A DNA stretch of 64,000 nt from contig DATKUK010000109.1 of the NCBI GenBank assembly GCA_035530655.1, positions 148,526 through 212,525 of the forward strand, given 5' to 3'. Below are positions 52,714 through 62,264 of this stretch, in pieces. Both the position numbers and the translations under genes were made by a program. The notes beneath the pieces are model-generated. The model searched no databases. It was not told the origin of the DNA and saw nothing but the letters and a program-made list of their open reading frames with translations. This stretch comes from DATKUK01 sp035530655. GTDB taxonomy: Bacteria > Planctomycetota > Phycisphaerae > UBA1845 > DATKUK01. The number at the start of each line of letters is the position of its first letter. Positions within the stretch are counted from its first letter, which is position 1.

Positions 52714-54390
52714 TCAGTCCTGCTGAGCAGTTGGCCAAACGAGTTGCCCGTCTTCCCAACGGCGAATGATCTGGTTGTCGACTCCGTAGAAGAACTCGTG
52801 ACCGTGGGCCCGAGGGCTGTGCCACATGCGCTGCACGATGGATGGATCGCAACGCATCTGGTCCAGTGTAGCCAGTCGCGTGTTGTCCAGCGTGTGGAAC
52901 CAGATGCCCAGCATGCCGTCAATGACGACTCGGCCGATCGGCGTGTCGAGAAGGGTGGCCAAGTGCCCGCGCAGGCCCATCGAGTAGCCTCGAAGCGGCA
53001 CGCGGAGCTTCTGGCCGATTTTCTCAGCCATCGCGGCGCCCAGGCGGGCGGTGTCGCCGCAGAAGCTGCCGCCCAGCCTTGGGATGGTATCGATCGATGC
53101 GGCGCCGGAGACGCGCGACCAGGTGCTGGAGTGACGGTGGATTAGCGGGTGATGGATCCACATGGCCAGTGCACAGAGGGCGTCCTGCCAGTCGTCGAAC
53201 CGAGCGGCCAGCATCGCAGCGATCTGGTCGAGGGCGTCGGGCGCCAACAGATCGGCATGAACCTTGCCGGCCTTGTCCTCGAGATAGAAATCCGACGGCG
53301 CGCCTTGCCGGGTGGTGCGAAGTCTGTAGTCCGGCAGCCGGGCAAGGATGTAGGCGCGGAAGCGCTCAACAAAGTCGGAACTGGACGGCTGAGGGCGTGT
53401 CGGCGGCGCGCCATGGCTGCCGTATCGCTCGCGGACGACGATCCCGCCGTCGAACGCAAACGGATAGGAGCCGACCCACAGCGGGCGCCCGTCCGGATCG
53501 CGGACGGTGAGCCTGAGGCGGCCCACAGCCAACAGGTCGTTGGCCCACTTGGCCCGGTGGGGGAACGTGATGGTAGCTTGGGTCTGAAAATCCGATCCGT
53601 CGCTCTGCCAGGGCGTTTCCGTTCGATCGCTGGCGTCTTCACCCGGCAGGATGATCTCGGCAAGCACGGTGCCCGTGCGTGGTGCGTCATCGGCGAGCGA
53701 ACCTCGAATGTTGAGAGTGCTTGCCGGCGGCCCCCACACGGGTTCCGGCACCTCGAGGCGCTCGATGCGCAACAGGGTCTGGTGACGATACAGGTCGCCG
53801 AAGATCAAAGGCACGGGCTTGGTCCACGCGACCGGTTCGGGCCACGTCAACGGCTCGGGGATGCACTCCTCGTGAAAGCCAACCCTTATCATCAGCCCCG
53901 CGGGGATATGCGATTGCGGCCAGATGGCTGGGGTAGGCACGCGCAGGCGAGCGACGAACCGATCCTGATCGAGCTGTCGGAACTCGCCCTGTGCGGCAGG
54001 CGGATCGTCCAGGGGCTTGGACATGACATCGGTGGCTTCCTCGCCGGGTACGGCCCACATGGACGAGGCAATGACCTTGCCGGTGTCGTCGACTGCGTAA
54101 AGCCACTGTGTGGCGTGATCGTGGCGTGGGTTCAGCATGACGGCAAGATGGGCCCGACTGTGCCATTCGGGGTGCAGCGGCCGGGGTCCGGCATAGCTCG
54201 GGCGCGTGGCCAGGGCGAGGAACTCTGTGATTTGCTCATCGGCTGCAACCGTTACCCAGGCGGTTCGGCCTTGTGAGTCGGGGCCCATTTGCCCCGCGGC
54301 TTCCAGGCGGTCCGGCGGTTCGTCGGTCGGTGGCGGGACGCGGGGGCAGGCGTCCCAATGCGGTGAGTACAAGGTGAGTGAGTGACGCAC
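52714..54390 (-). CDS. Protein with CBM9-like and transglutaminase-like regions
   Basis: 558 residues from the GTG at 54390, chosen for AAGGAG 8 nt upstream; the frame is open to 54489 but that part lies beyond the signal. No signal peptide is apparent. The N-terminal 200 residues resemble a CBM9-like sugar-binding fold (HPEWHSRAHLAVMLNPRHDH). From about 400 to 520 there is a cysteine-histidine-aspartate set: GGSFCGDTARLGAAMAEKIG, GLRGHLATLL, VVIDGMLGIWFHTLD. This is the transglutaminase-like order also seen in the protein at 15274. It might cleave or cross-link a glycan-linked peptide. Function unproven. Confidence 0.6.
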   Translation of the reverse strand: MRHSLTLYSPHWDACPRVPPPTDEPPDRLEAAGQMGPDSQGRTAWVTVAADEQITEFLALATRPSYAGPRPLHPEWHSRAHLAVMLNPRHDHATQWLYAVDDTGKVIASSMWAVPGEEATDVMSKPLDDPPAAQGEFRQLDQDRFVARLRVPTPAIWPQSHIPAGLMIRVGFHEECIPEPLTWPEPVAWTKPVPLIFGDLYRHQTLLRIERLEVPEPVWGPPASTLNIRGSLADDAPRTGTVLAEIILPGEDASDRTETPWQSDGSDFQTQATITFPHRAKWANDLLAVGRLRLTVRDPDGRPLWVGSYPFAFDGGIVVRERYGSHGAPPTRPQPSSSDFVERFRAYILARLPDYRLRTTRQGAPSDFYLEDKAGKVHADLLAPDALDQIAAMLAARFDDWQDALCALAMWIHHPLIHRHSSTWSRVSGAASIDTIPRLGGSFCGDTARLGAAMAEKIGQKLRVPLRGYSMGLRGHLATLLDTPIGRVVIDGMLGIWFHTLDNTRLATLDQMRCDPSIVQRMWHSPRAHGHEFFYGVDNQIIRRWEDGQLVWPTAQQD

Positions 54391-54646
54391 GTTGTTGGCT
54401 CCTTGCGACGTGGTCGTCTTTGTCGAGTCTATCGAGGCGGCGCGGCGTTGGCCAGCAGGGTGAGGGCTGGGTTGAGCGGGTCTGTCCAATCCTATTTGCC
54501 GACGCAGCGGTAGGTGCGGAGCGGGTTACGTCGCGACCGGCCGGGTGGTACACTTCCTGGAGGCGAGCGTACCGGTCTGTGTCACCGTCGATGTGTGGCC
54601 GTTGCGAGCCTGGGCGGCGGCGTCGGTAATCAAAGGAGCGTCTGGG

Positions 54647-55987
54647 ATGCGAGTCGAGCCGTGGAGCCTCGGGACCTGGCGTGCTCGTCAGGCTCTTCAG
54701 CAGCCCGAATATCCGGATCCGGCGGCGTATGAGGCGGCGCTGACGCAGATCCGTGAGTACCCGCCGCTCGTGTCGGTGGGTGAGGTGGAAAAGCTCAAGG
54801 AGAAGATCGCGGCTGCGGGGCAGGGCAAGGCGTTCATCCTTCAAGGGGGCAACTGTGCGGAGCGCTTCATCGACTGTCGTGCCGGCAGCATCGCCAACAA
54901 GCTCAAGATTCTCTTGCAGATGAGCGTGATTCTTACTTATGGCGTGCGCAGGCCGGTGATACGCATCGGGCGGTTCGGGGGTCAGTATGCCAAGCCTCGC
55001 TCGAATGAGTTTGAGGATGTCGATGGCCGGTCGCTGCCCAGCTACCGGGGCGATGCGGTCAACGCCGTCGAGGCGACGGCCGAAGCGAGGACGGCTGACC
55101 CCTCCCGGCTGCTATCGAGCTATTTCTTTTCGGCCACCACGCTGAACCACATTCGTGCTTTGATGGATGGCGGGTTTGCTGATCTCCATCATCCGTATAA
55201 GTGGAATCTGCATCCGATAGACAAGAGCCACAAGTGGCCCGAGTACAAGCACGTCGTCGAACGGATTCTCGACGCGGTTCACTTTATGGAATCGCTGGGA
55301 GCCCAGGTGGAGACACTCGGTCGCGTCGATTTTTTTGCCTCCCACGAGGGGCTGCTGCTTGGCTACGAGGAGGCCCTGACGCGGGAGGATACAGACACGG
55401 GTCGGCACTACAACCTTGGGGCTCACATGTTGTGGATCGGGGCGCGCACGCGGCAACTGGACGGCGCGCACGTGGAGTACTTTCGAGGGATCGGAAACCC
55501 CGTCGGGGTGAAGATCGACTCGGCCTGCACGCCCGATGAGTTGGTGGCGCTTCTGGCGGCGCTCAATCACAGCGATGAGCCCGGTCGCGTGACGCTGATC
55601 ACGCGGCTGGGGGCTGACCGTGTTGAGCAGGTTCTGCCGGGATTGATCCGTGCTGCTGGCGAGGCCGGCCATCACCCCGTGTGGAGCTGCGATCCGATGC
55701 ACGGCAACACCGTGACGACCGCCGAAGGGCACAAGACGCGTGACTTCTCGGTGATTCTGGAGGAGTTCCAGCGCACGTTTCGCACGCACAAGGAATGCGG
55801 TTCTCGCTTGGCGGGCGTACACTTCGAGATGACGGCCGACGACGTGACCGAGTGCGTCGGGGGCGCCGAAGCACTGACCAGTCACGATCTGCATCGCCGG
55901 TACGAAACCTACTGCGATCCGAGGTTGAACGCGTCGCAGAGCCTGGAAATGGCCTTTCTGATCGTCCAGTTGCTGCAAACGTCGTAG
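54647..55987 (+). CDS. aroF: 3-deoxy-7-phosphoheptulonate synthase, class II
   Basis: 446 residues from the ATG at 54647 (AAAGGAG 8 nt upstream; the frame is open to 54545). First step of the shikimate pathway: phosphoenolpyruvate plus erythrose 4-phosphate. Class II hallmarks are visible: QGGNCAERF with metal-binding C70, GRFGGQYAKPRS, HPYKWNLHPIDKSHKWPEY, ARTRQLDGAHVEYFRGIGNP and WSCDPMHGNT. The ligand set is complete. It is the plant/actinobacterial type rather than AroG/AroF/AroH of enteric bacteria. The start is divergent from the upstream CBM9-like gene. Confidence 0.93.
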   Translation: MRVEPWSLGTWRARQALQQPEYPDPAAYEAALTQIREYPPLVSVGEVEKLKEKIAAAGQGKAFILQGGNCAERFIDCRAGSIANKLKILLQMSVILTYGVRRPVIRIGRFGGQYAKPRSNEFEDVDGRSLPSYRGDAVNAVEATAEARTADPSRLLSSYFFSATTLNHIRALMDGGFADLHHPYKWNLHPIDKSHKWPEYKHVVERILDAVHFMESLGAQVETLGRVDFFASHEGLLLGYEEALTREDTDTGRHYNLGAHMLWIGARTRQLDGAHVEYFRGIGNPVGVKIDSACTPDELVALLAALNHSDEPGRVTLITRLGADRVEQVLPGLIRAAGEAGHHPVWSCDPMHGNTVTTAEGHKTRDFSVILEEFQRTFRTHKECGSRLAGVHFEMTADDVTECVGGAEALTSHDLHRRYETYCDPRLNASQSLEMAFLIVQLLQTS

Positions 55988-56090
55988 GGTTGGGGGCTCG
56001 TTGGTCTGTACCGACCCATGTTGTTTTCGCGCGTGTAGGTGAGTGGGCGGCGCCTGCAAGGGGCGAAGTCGCCGTCTCCTGCCGTGTGGG

Positions 56091-56660
56091 TCAGGGCTCG
56101 ACCTGCTTCTGCTCGGTAAAGTCGAGTGCGGCTGAGTTGACGCAGTAGCGCAGACCGGTGGGCCGGGGGCCGTCATCAAAGACGTGACCGAGGTGAGCCC
56201 CGCAGCGGCTGCACACCACCTCGGTGCGGCGCATGCCGTGGCTGTTGTCCTGTTCGGTCTGGATGCTCTGTGCGTCAGCGGGCTGAAAGAAGCTGGGCCA
56301 TCCCGAGCCGGACTCGAACTTGGCGTCCGAGCGGAAAAGCGTGTGCCCACAGCCGACGCATCGGTAGATACCTTGACCCTTGTGGTTCCAGTACTGGCCG
56401 GAGAACGCGCGCTCGGTGCCCTTCTGGCGCGTGACGCAAAACTGGATCTCGGTAAGCTGGTCGCGCCACTGCTGTGGAGTCTTCTCGACCTTTTGACCCA
56501 TACCCATCTCTCCTGGTTGGCCATCGTTGGCATGGACGGCGGGTGAATCTGTCGTTTGACCTTGCTCGCCTGGCGATGCCTGAGCCGGTGGAGCAGGATG
56601 GTCGCATCCGACCGACAGGCCCATCGTCAGCATCGTGCATGCACAGATGAAGTGCCTCAT
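56091..56660 (-). CDS. msrB: Peptide-methionine (R)-S-oxide reductase, lipoprotein form
   Basis: 189 residues. A short hydrophobic N-terminus ends in the lipobox GLSVGC (C19), so it should be lipid-anchored outside the cytoplasm. A linker (20-55) precedes the MsrB domain with the zinc cysteines C101/C104/C150/C153 and the catalytic cysteine C173 in RYCVNSAALDF. It repairs oxidised methionine in exported proteins. A TAGAAT sits 5 nt before the ATG, so the transcript may be leaderless or nearly so. It is divergent from the helicase gene. Confidence 0.91.
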   Translation of the reverse strand: MRHFICACTMLTMGLSVGCDHPAPPAQASPGEQGQTTDSPAVHANDGQPGEMGMGQKVEKTPQQWRDQLTEIQFCVTRQKGTERAFSGQYWNHKGQGIYRCVGCGHTLFRSDAKFESGSGWPSFFQPADAQSIQTEQDNSHGMRRTEVVCSRCGAHLGHVFDDGPRPTGLRYCVNSAALDFTEQKQVEP

Positions 56661-56665
56661 GGGCT

Positions 56666-56671
56666 ATTCTA
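56666..56671 (-). promoter_or_regulatory. -10-like element 5 nt before the msrB start
   Basis: Minus strand TAGAAT, 5 nt, ATG at 56660. No ribosome-binding site and a poor -35. It belongs to the same class of start-proximal -10 sites as at dacB, ogt and the amidohydrolase gene. Confidence 0.35.
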
Positions 56672-56931
56672 GGCGCTCGCGTGAGGTGGCGCATGACTTT
56701 GCGGGGCGAACCCATCGCAGGGGGTCGGCACTGACGGATTTGTGTAAGGGCTTGGTAGAGAAGAGGTTACGGCTTCCGCTGGCCGACCGACGCGTCGACG
56801 CAGGTGACGGCGCCGCCGGAGCGTCGTTGAGTGAGTGGCTGGATTGGCGGCGGAGTGGTAGACTTTCGGTTTTGCTGCGCAGAACGTTGGCGCTGCACCG
56901 ACAGTTACACGATCTCACGATTGACGGACCC

Positions 56932-58206
56932 ATGCACAAGACCTCTGATCTATTGGCTGCGTTCGCCGAACTCGGCCTGACCACTCCATTGCTGCAAGCC
57001 GTTGAGGCGATGGGCTTTACAGAGCCCACCGATGTTCAGCAAAAGATGATTCCCCTGGTATTGGCGGGCCGGGACGTGCTTGTCCAGGCCCGCACCGGCA
57101 CGGGTAAGACGGCTGCGTTCGGGTTGCCCATTCTTCAGATGATCGACCTGGAGGACCGGCTTCAGGCGATCATCCTCGCGCCGACTCGTGAGCTGGCCGT
57201 GCAGGTGGCCGCTGAGTTGAGGCGCCTTCGCCCGTCTGAGCGTTTGCACGTGGTGCCGGTGTACGGTGGGCAGAAGATCCGGCATCAACTGCACCTTCTG
57301 GGCAGGAAGCCTCACGTTGTGGTGGCCACCCCCGGCCGCCTGATCGACCTGCTGAACCGGAGGGCGTTGGTCTTCGACCGGATTCGCGTTGCGGTGCTCG
57401 ACGAGGTGGACAGGATGTTGGATATCGGCTTTCGAGACGACATCCGCAACATCCTTTCGCGAGTCAAGCAGGGGCATCAGACGTTGCTGGCTTCGGCTAC
57501 GGTCGGAGACGAGATCAAGCGTTTGGCGGCCGAGTACATGACCGACCCGATTGAACTCGACGTGTCGCGCGACGAGTTGACGGTGGAGGAAGTCACGCAG
57601 GTATACGTAACGGCCGACCCGTGGGACAAGTTTCGGCTGCTGATGCGGCTGCTGGAGTCGGAGGCGCCTCGTCTGGCGATCATATTCTGCAATACCAAGC
57701 ATACGGTTCGGAGGCTCACCAAGCGTCTGTACGGGGCCGGCGTGGACGCCAAGGAGATTCACGGCGATCTGGTCCAGCGGAAGCGCGAGCGGATCATGGA
57801 CCGGTTCCGGCGACACAACCTGAACGTATTGGTGGCGACCGACCTGGCGGCGCGGGGGATCGACGTGCGAGGCATTACGCACATCATCAACTACGATCTT
57901 CCGGAAGATTCGAATGTGTACGTGCACCGCATCGGGCGGACGGCCCGCATGGGCACGTTCGGCAAGGCGATCAGCCTGGTCACACGCGACGAGGGCAATC
58001 AGCTCACAGAGATCGAACGTCTGATCAACAAGGAGATTTCGCAGCAGCAGTTGGAGGGGTTTGAGCCTTCCGTGGCGCCGCAAATTGGCGAGGTGCAGGC
58101 TGTGCCCGTCGGTGCGGGGGCTGCGTCGGTTGCCGCGGGTGGGGAATCGCGCCCCCGGAGTCTGGGCGGAAAATTCCGCCCGGCCCGACGGCGAAGGCGC
58201 CGGTGA
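56932..58206 (+). CDS. DEAD-box RNA helicase
   Basis: 424 residues from the ATG at 56932; the frame is open to 56635, but that part is antisense to the msrB start and not protein-like. The helicase motifs are in order: GFTEPTDVQ (Q motif), ARTGTGKT (I), PTRELAVQ (Ia), LDEVDRMLD (II, variant DEVD), SAT (III), FCNTKHTV (IV), DLAARGIDV (V) and HRIGRTAR (VI). The C-terminus is a basic arginine-rich tail (KFRPARRRRRR), which fits RNA binding. It remodels structured RNA or assists ribosome assembly and decay. Confidence 0.93.
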   Translation: MHKTSDLLAAFAELGLTTPLLQAVEAMGFTEPTDVQQKMIPLVLAGRDVLVQARTGTGKTAAFGLPILQMIDLEDRLQAIILAPTRELAVQVAAELRRLRPSERLHVVPVYGGQKIRHQLHLLGRKPHVVVATPGRLIDLLNRRALVFDRIRVAVLDEVDRMLDIGFRDDIRNILSRVKQGHQTLLASATVGDEIKRLAAEYMTDPIELDVSRDELTVEEVTQVYVTADPWDKFRLLMRLLESEAPRLAIIFCNTKHTVRRLTKRLYGAGVDAKEIHGDLVQRKRERIMDRFRRHNLNVLVATDLAARGIDVRGITHIINYDLPEDSNVYVHRIGRTARMGTFGKAISLVTRDEGNQLTEIERLINKEISQQQLEGFEPSVAPQIGEVQAVPVGAGAASVAAGGESRPRSLGGKFRPARRRRRR

Positions 58207-58298
58207 CGTCGCTGGTCTGGGGAGGGGTGACGCAAGCTGTGGGGCTCGTGGCGGCTTTGCGTGCATGGGATGGGTAGGTCGGCCGACGGTCGTGGGTC

Positions 58299-59882
58299 AT
58301 GGATGGTGAATCCAGAGTTCACTTTGTCGGGGCGGGGCCCGCTTACGACGCAAAAGCGCTTCGCGTCGGGCAGCCCTGTACGATCGTGATCTTCGGGGCG
58401 ACGGGCGATTTGACGGCCCGCAAGCTCATTCCTGCTTTGCACAGTCTGCACCTGCAAGGGTTTCTACCCGAGTCGATGGCCGTCGTGGGCGTGGCCCGGA
58501 GGGACTGGACGGACGATCTGTTCCGCGAAGCGATGCACCGCGCGACCGAAACCCATTCGCGAACCCAGCCGGTGACCTTGCAGCAGTGGGAGCCGTTTGC
58601 AGAGCATTTGACGTATTGTCAGGCTGACTTCAGCGAGGGGTCGGGCCTGAAGGAACTTGCGCGGCGGCTGGGGCAACTGGAGGCGGGTCGGTCCGCGCCG
58701 GTCCTTCGGCTGTACTACCTTGCGGTGGCTCCCTCGTTGTTCGCGCCGCTTGTTACCAAGATGGGCGAGGTTGGGCTGATCCGGCGGGACAGCAGCGGGT
58801 CGCCGCGACTGATCGTGGAGAAGCCGTTCGGACACGATCTGGCGTCGGCTTCTGAACTGCTACGTCGCACCGAGTCGTTGCTGGCCGAGGATCAGATCTA
58901 TCGAATTGACCACTATCTCGGTAAGGACACCGTCCAGAACATTCTCTCGTTTCGCTTCGGCAACGCGGTCTTCGAGCCGTTGTTCAATAAGCATTACGTC
59001 GATCACGTGCAGATCACCGTGGCTGAGTCGATTGGCATGGAGGGGCGGCGAGGCGCGTACTACGAGTCGGCCGGTGCGCTGCGCGACGTGATTCAGAACC
59101 ATGCACTACAGTTGCTGTGTCTGGTGGCGATGGAGCCTCCGGCGGCCTTTCGCGCGAAGGAGATCCGCGACGAGAAGGTCAAGGTGCTCCAATCGCTTCA
59201 GCCGCTACGTGTGGATGCAGCCGAGCAGGTTGTGGTTCGAGGTCAGTACACCGGCGGGGCGGCGCAGGGCGAAGTGGTGGCGGCCTATCGTGAGGAAGAC
59301 GGCGTTGGTGCGCAATCGCAGACGGAGACGTTCGTCGCGATGCGCGTGGGCATCGACAACTGGCGGTGGGCGGGCGTACCGTTTCTGATTCGCACGGGCA
59401 AGCGACTTGCGAGGCGGGTGACGGAGATCGCCGTGCATTTCAGGCAGCCGCCGTTGCAGTTTTTTACGACGGTGGAATGCGAGGGGGATGTCTGTGATAT
59501 CAGTCGTGCCAGGCCGAACGTCCTGGTATTTCGCATTCAGCCGAACGAGGGCATCAGCCTTCAGTTCTCGGCGAAACGCCCCGGGATGCAGTTTGAGATT
59601 CATCCGGTGGAGATGGATTTCGTGTATGGCGAGTCGTTCGCTTTTGCCATGCCCGAGGCGTACGAGCGCTTGCTGCTGGATGCCCTGCGAGGCGACTCGA
59701 CGCTGTTTGCGCGAAGCGACGAGATCGAATCTGCATGGCGTTTTATCGATCCGCTGCTGGAGGCTTTCGGCGCCGGCAAGCCGCCGTTGCGGCTCTACGA
59801 GGCGGGCACCTGGGGACCGCCCGAGGCCGATCGATTGTTTGCCGGGTGCGAAGGCTCCTGGCGGAACTCGCGTCTCGCTTAG
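58299..59882 (+). CDS. zwf: Glucose-6-phosphate 1-dehydrogenase
   Basis: 527 residues. First enzyme of the oxidative pentose phosphate pathway; makes 6-phosphogluconolactone and NAD(P)H. The nucleotide motif is IVIFGATGDLTARKL and the active-site sequence RIDHYLGKDTVQNI is intact. The substrate side continues in VDHVQITVAESIGMEGRRGAYYE. An N-terminal extension of about 25 residues precedes the core. The lactonase gene begins 5 nt after the stop, so the two reactions are encoded together. Confidence 0.94.
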   Translation: MDGESRVHFVGAGPAYDAKALRVGQPCTIVIFGATGDLTARKLIPALHSLHLQGFLPESMAVVGVARRDWTDDLFREAMHRATETHSRTQPVTLQQWEPFAEHLTYCQADFSEGSGLKELARRLGQLEAGRSAPVLRLYYLAVAPSLFAPLVTKMGEVGLIRRDSSGSPRLIVEKPFGHDLASASELLRRTESLLAEDQIYRIDHYLGKDTVQNILSFRFGNAVFEPLFNKHYVDHVQITVAESIGMEGRRGAYYESAGALRDVIQNHALQLLCLVAMEPPAAFRAKEIRDEKVKVLQSLQPLRVDAAEQVVVRGQYTGGAAQGEVVAAYREEDGVGAQSQTETFVAMRVGIDNWRWAGVPFLIRTGKRLARRVTEIAVHFRQPPLQFFTTVECEGDVCDISRARPNVLVFRIQPNEGISLQFSAKRPGMQFEIHPVEMDFVYGESFAFAMPEAYERLLLDALRGDSTLFARSDEIESAWRFIDPLLEAFGAGKPPLRLYEAGTWGPPEADRLFAGCEGSWRNSRLA

Positions 59883-59887
59883 GTCAC

Positions 59888-60620
59888 ATGGCATCGCCGA
59901 ATCCGGACATTCGCGTTCTTGCCGACTTTGCGGGTGAAGCGGCGGAACTGCTCGCGCAGTATTTGAGCGACTGCATTGACGCGCGTGGGATGGTGCGGGT
60001 GGCGCTGGCTGGGGCGAAAAAGGCCGAGGCCGGTGTACGAGCGACTCGCGTGCCCGCCTGTGCGAGACGTCGTCAACTGGCGGGCCGTCGAGGTGTTTCA
60101 ACCCGACGAGCGCCCCGTGCAGCCGGGTCATGCGGATTCGAACTGGGGCATGCTTGAAGATGCATTGCTGCGTCAGGTCGAGGTAGCTGCGGGGGAACGG
60201 CACCGCATGGAGGGGGAAGCTGCCGATTTGACTGGTGCAGCCGCCCGATATGAGGCCATCCTCGGCGAGCGGATGGGTGGGGGGCCGATGCCCGTGTTCG
60301 ACCTGGTTCTGCTGGGCCTCGGCGAGGACGGGCACACGGCGTCGGTGTTTCCCGGCACGCCGGCGGTGGACGAGGCCAAGCGGCTCGTCGTGGCGAACCC
60401 CGTCCGGCAGTTGGGCTCAACGCGGCTAACCCTCACGTTTCCGGTCATCCATGCGGCGCGGGAGGTGTGGTTCCTGGTGACCGGGTCTGGCAAGGCCAAT
60501 GCGGTGCGACGGGTCGTTCGCGAGCGAGACATGTCCCTGCCCGCTTCCCGCGTGCGTCCGGGTGAGGGCAGGTGTTGTTGGCTGCTCGGCCGGCCGGCCG
60601 CGGCTGGCTTGGCAAAGTGA
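59888..60620 (+). CDS. pgl: 6-phosphogluconolactonase, apparent frameshift
   Basis: The product should hydrolyse 6-phosphogluconolactone from Zwf. The N-terminal part (MASPNPDIRVLADFAG to VRVALAGA) is read in one frame from the ATG at 59888. The rest (RPRPVYERLACPP to the family motif LLGLGEDGHTASVFPGT and beyond) is read in the next frame, ending at 60620. The break falls in a run of five A at 60017-60021; removal of one A joins the two halves into a normal lactonase of about 243 residues. The frame from 59976 alone lacks the N-terminal domain. It may be a base-calling error, a mutation or a recoding site. Confidence 0.72.
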
Positions 60621-60718
60621 GTAACGGGATGTTTGGGGGCTGCTTCGGTTCATGCAGGGGCCCGCATTAGTGCCCAGAGTTGGTGCATCGCGCTGTCGGA
60701 GTTTCGGCGGGATACGCG

Positions 60719-61849
60719 TCAGACCACTGATTCCAGGCGGTCCGCCACTTTGGCCATCTTTTCGATGACCGCCACCCCGAAGGGGCAACGTTTTTCGCAT
60801 CCGCCGCACGCGGTGCAGGCTGAGGCCTTGGCGGCAAGCTGGTCGTATTCACTTTGAACCGCGCCGTCGGACTCAAGTTCGGCACGGTCGCCCAGGCGAA
60901 GCGTTGCGCCGATGTCGAGGTGAACAGGACACGGCAGACAGTGGTTGCAGTAGACGCACTCTCCCCGACGATGCTGCGAAATGCTGGCGAGCATGGGGCC
61001 GTAGTCGCGCTGCTGGTCGCCGGATGTGAGGTAGTCCAGCGCTTCGTCGAGCTGCAAGTCGTCGGCAATGCCCGGTATGACCGTGCTTACCCCGATCTGA
61101 CTGAGCACGTAGCTTAGACACTGCACGGCTGAGACGGCTGCTGGTCGGTCGATTTGAACGTTCTTGAAATCGCCGTGCTCGCCAGACTGGGCGCGAGTCA
61201 GCTTGATCGACGCCGCCTCGTCGAACAGTCGGCCGCCGGCAAAGGGCTTCATCGCGATCAGCCCGACGTCGTGCTCGAGGCAGGCGGACAACAGCGTCTG
61301 GCGATCGGGCATGGCGTCGTTGGCGGCACTGAGTGGGAACATCAGCACGTCGACGTCGCCGCTGCGCACCGCCCGCAGCGCCACGGCCATGTCATGGCTG
61401 CTCAGGCCAACGTGGCGGACCTTGCCCTGTTGTTGATACCGCCCGGCCAGTTCCAGCATTTCGGCGCCCCAGGTGTCATACTCGTGGTCGCTGTCCACCA
61501 TATGGGCGAACAGCACGTCGATGTGGTCGGTGTCGAGCCGCTGCAATGTTTCGGCGAACAGACGCTCGCAATCGGGCGGGCTGTTGAAATACGCGATCTG
61601 CCCGTTCTTGGAGCCAGAGCCCATATGGGCCGCCAGGTACACCCGCTCGCGACAGCCCCGCAGCGTTACGCCGAACTGGTCGAGAAAATGGTCCACGCCA
61701 TACAGCAGGTCGATGAAGTTGACCCCCGCATCGATCGCACGATGGACCACCGAATGCACCGTTTCCTGGGGCTTGCCGATCAGGTATTCGGTGCCGAGCC
61801 CCAGCTCGCCGACCGACAGCTTGGTCCTGCCAAGCGTGCGATACTTCAT
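60719..61849 (-). CDS. Aldo/keto reductase with C-terminal Fe-S region
   Basis: 376 residues from the ATG at 61849 (GAGGGA upstream; the frame is open 5 codons further). The AKR barrel is recognisable by GVNFIDLLYGVDHFL, KVRHVGLSSHD and VIPGIADDLQLDEAL, but some catalytic residues of classical AKRs are altered. The C-terminal 80 residues hold two cysteine groups: CVYCNHCLPCP and CTACGGCEKRCPF. The second has the ferredoxin-like 4Fe-4S pattern; the first is a shorter site often paired with it. Members of this family are oxidoreductases of unknown substrate, possibly electron-transfer partners. Monocistronic. Confidence 0.82.
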   Translation of the reverse strand: MKYRTLGRTKLSVGELGLGTEYLIGKPQETVHSVVHRAIDAGVNFIDLLYGVDHFLDQFGVTLRGCRERVYLAAHMGSGSKNGQIAYFNSPPDCERLFAETLQRLDTDHIDVLFAHMVDSDHEYDTWGAEMLELAGRYQQQGKVRHVGLSSHDMAVALRAVRSGDVDVLMFPLSAANDAMPDRQTLLSACLEHDVGLIAMKPFAGGRLFDEAASIKLTRAQSGEHGDFKNVQIDRPAAVSAVQCLSYVLSQIGVSTVIPGIADDLQLDEALDYLTSGDQQRDYGPMLASISQHRRGECVYCNHCLPCPVHLDIGATLRLGDRAELESDGAVQSEYDQLAAKASACTACGGCEKRCPFGVAVIEKMAKVADRLESVV

Positions 61850-62264
61850 CGTGATCCCTCGCAACCGACGGACACTACGAAACCAGTGCCTCTGGCAGCG
61901 GGTACGATAGGGGGGCGTTGCATGTGAACGCCCCTGGACCCTGTAGCACTACAGGCACCTGGGATATAAGTCTATTGGGTTTGACGTGGGCCACAAGCAC
62001 GCCGTTGCGGGGATCGTCCAGCCCGGTCGGGCCTTCTGGATTTGTGGCCCCCCGGAACGCAGCGATCGTGGGAATTCCGGCGTTGCACGATGGTCAGCGG
62101 ATCGGCTGCCGGCGGCGAGCCTATAATTGAGTGCGGGGCATCCCGTCAGTGTCTCCGGTCCGAATGACGCCCCGTGTTGGCGGCGGTGCCGTTGCTTTTC
62201 CTCTTTTCCACGGCATCGCCGCTGTTGTGTTGGGCCGGCGGGTTGGTGGAATCGGGCGAGGGGG
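61850..62264. other. Intergenic region with two hairpins
   Basis: About 415 nt between the AKR start and comM. It contains GGGGCGTT/AACGCCCC (61912-61934) and CCTGTAG/CTACAGG (61940-61955), arranged in tandem just upstream of the AKR. A TATAAT on the plus strand at 62122 has no -35 and faces the comM 3' end. I see no gene with a start signal. The two hairpins might be part of a 5' leader of the AKR or a transcription end signal for comM. Confidence 0.4.

Noticed and set aside
55112..56533. 473-codon open frame on the minus strand
   Set aside because: Antisense to class II DAHP synthase and out of frame with msrB; no domain.
60120..60150. tRNA-like GATTCGAA segment
   Set aside because: It lies inside the pgl coding sequence, and no acceptor or anticodon stem can be formed around it.
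62122..62127. TATAAT on the plus strand
   Set aside because: There is no -35 at the proper distance, and the only downstream frames are antisense to comM.
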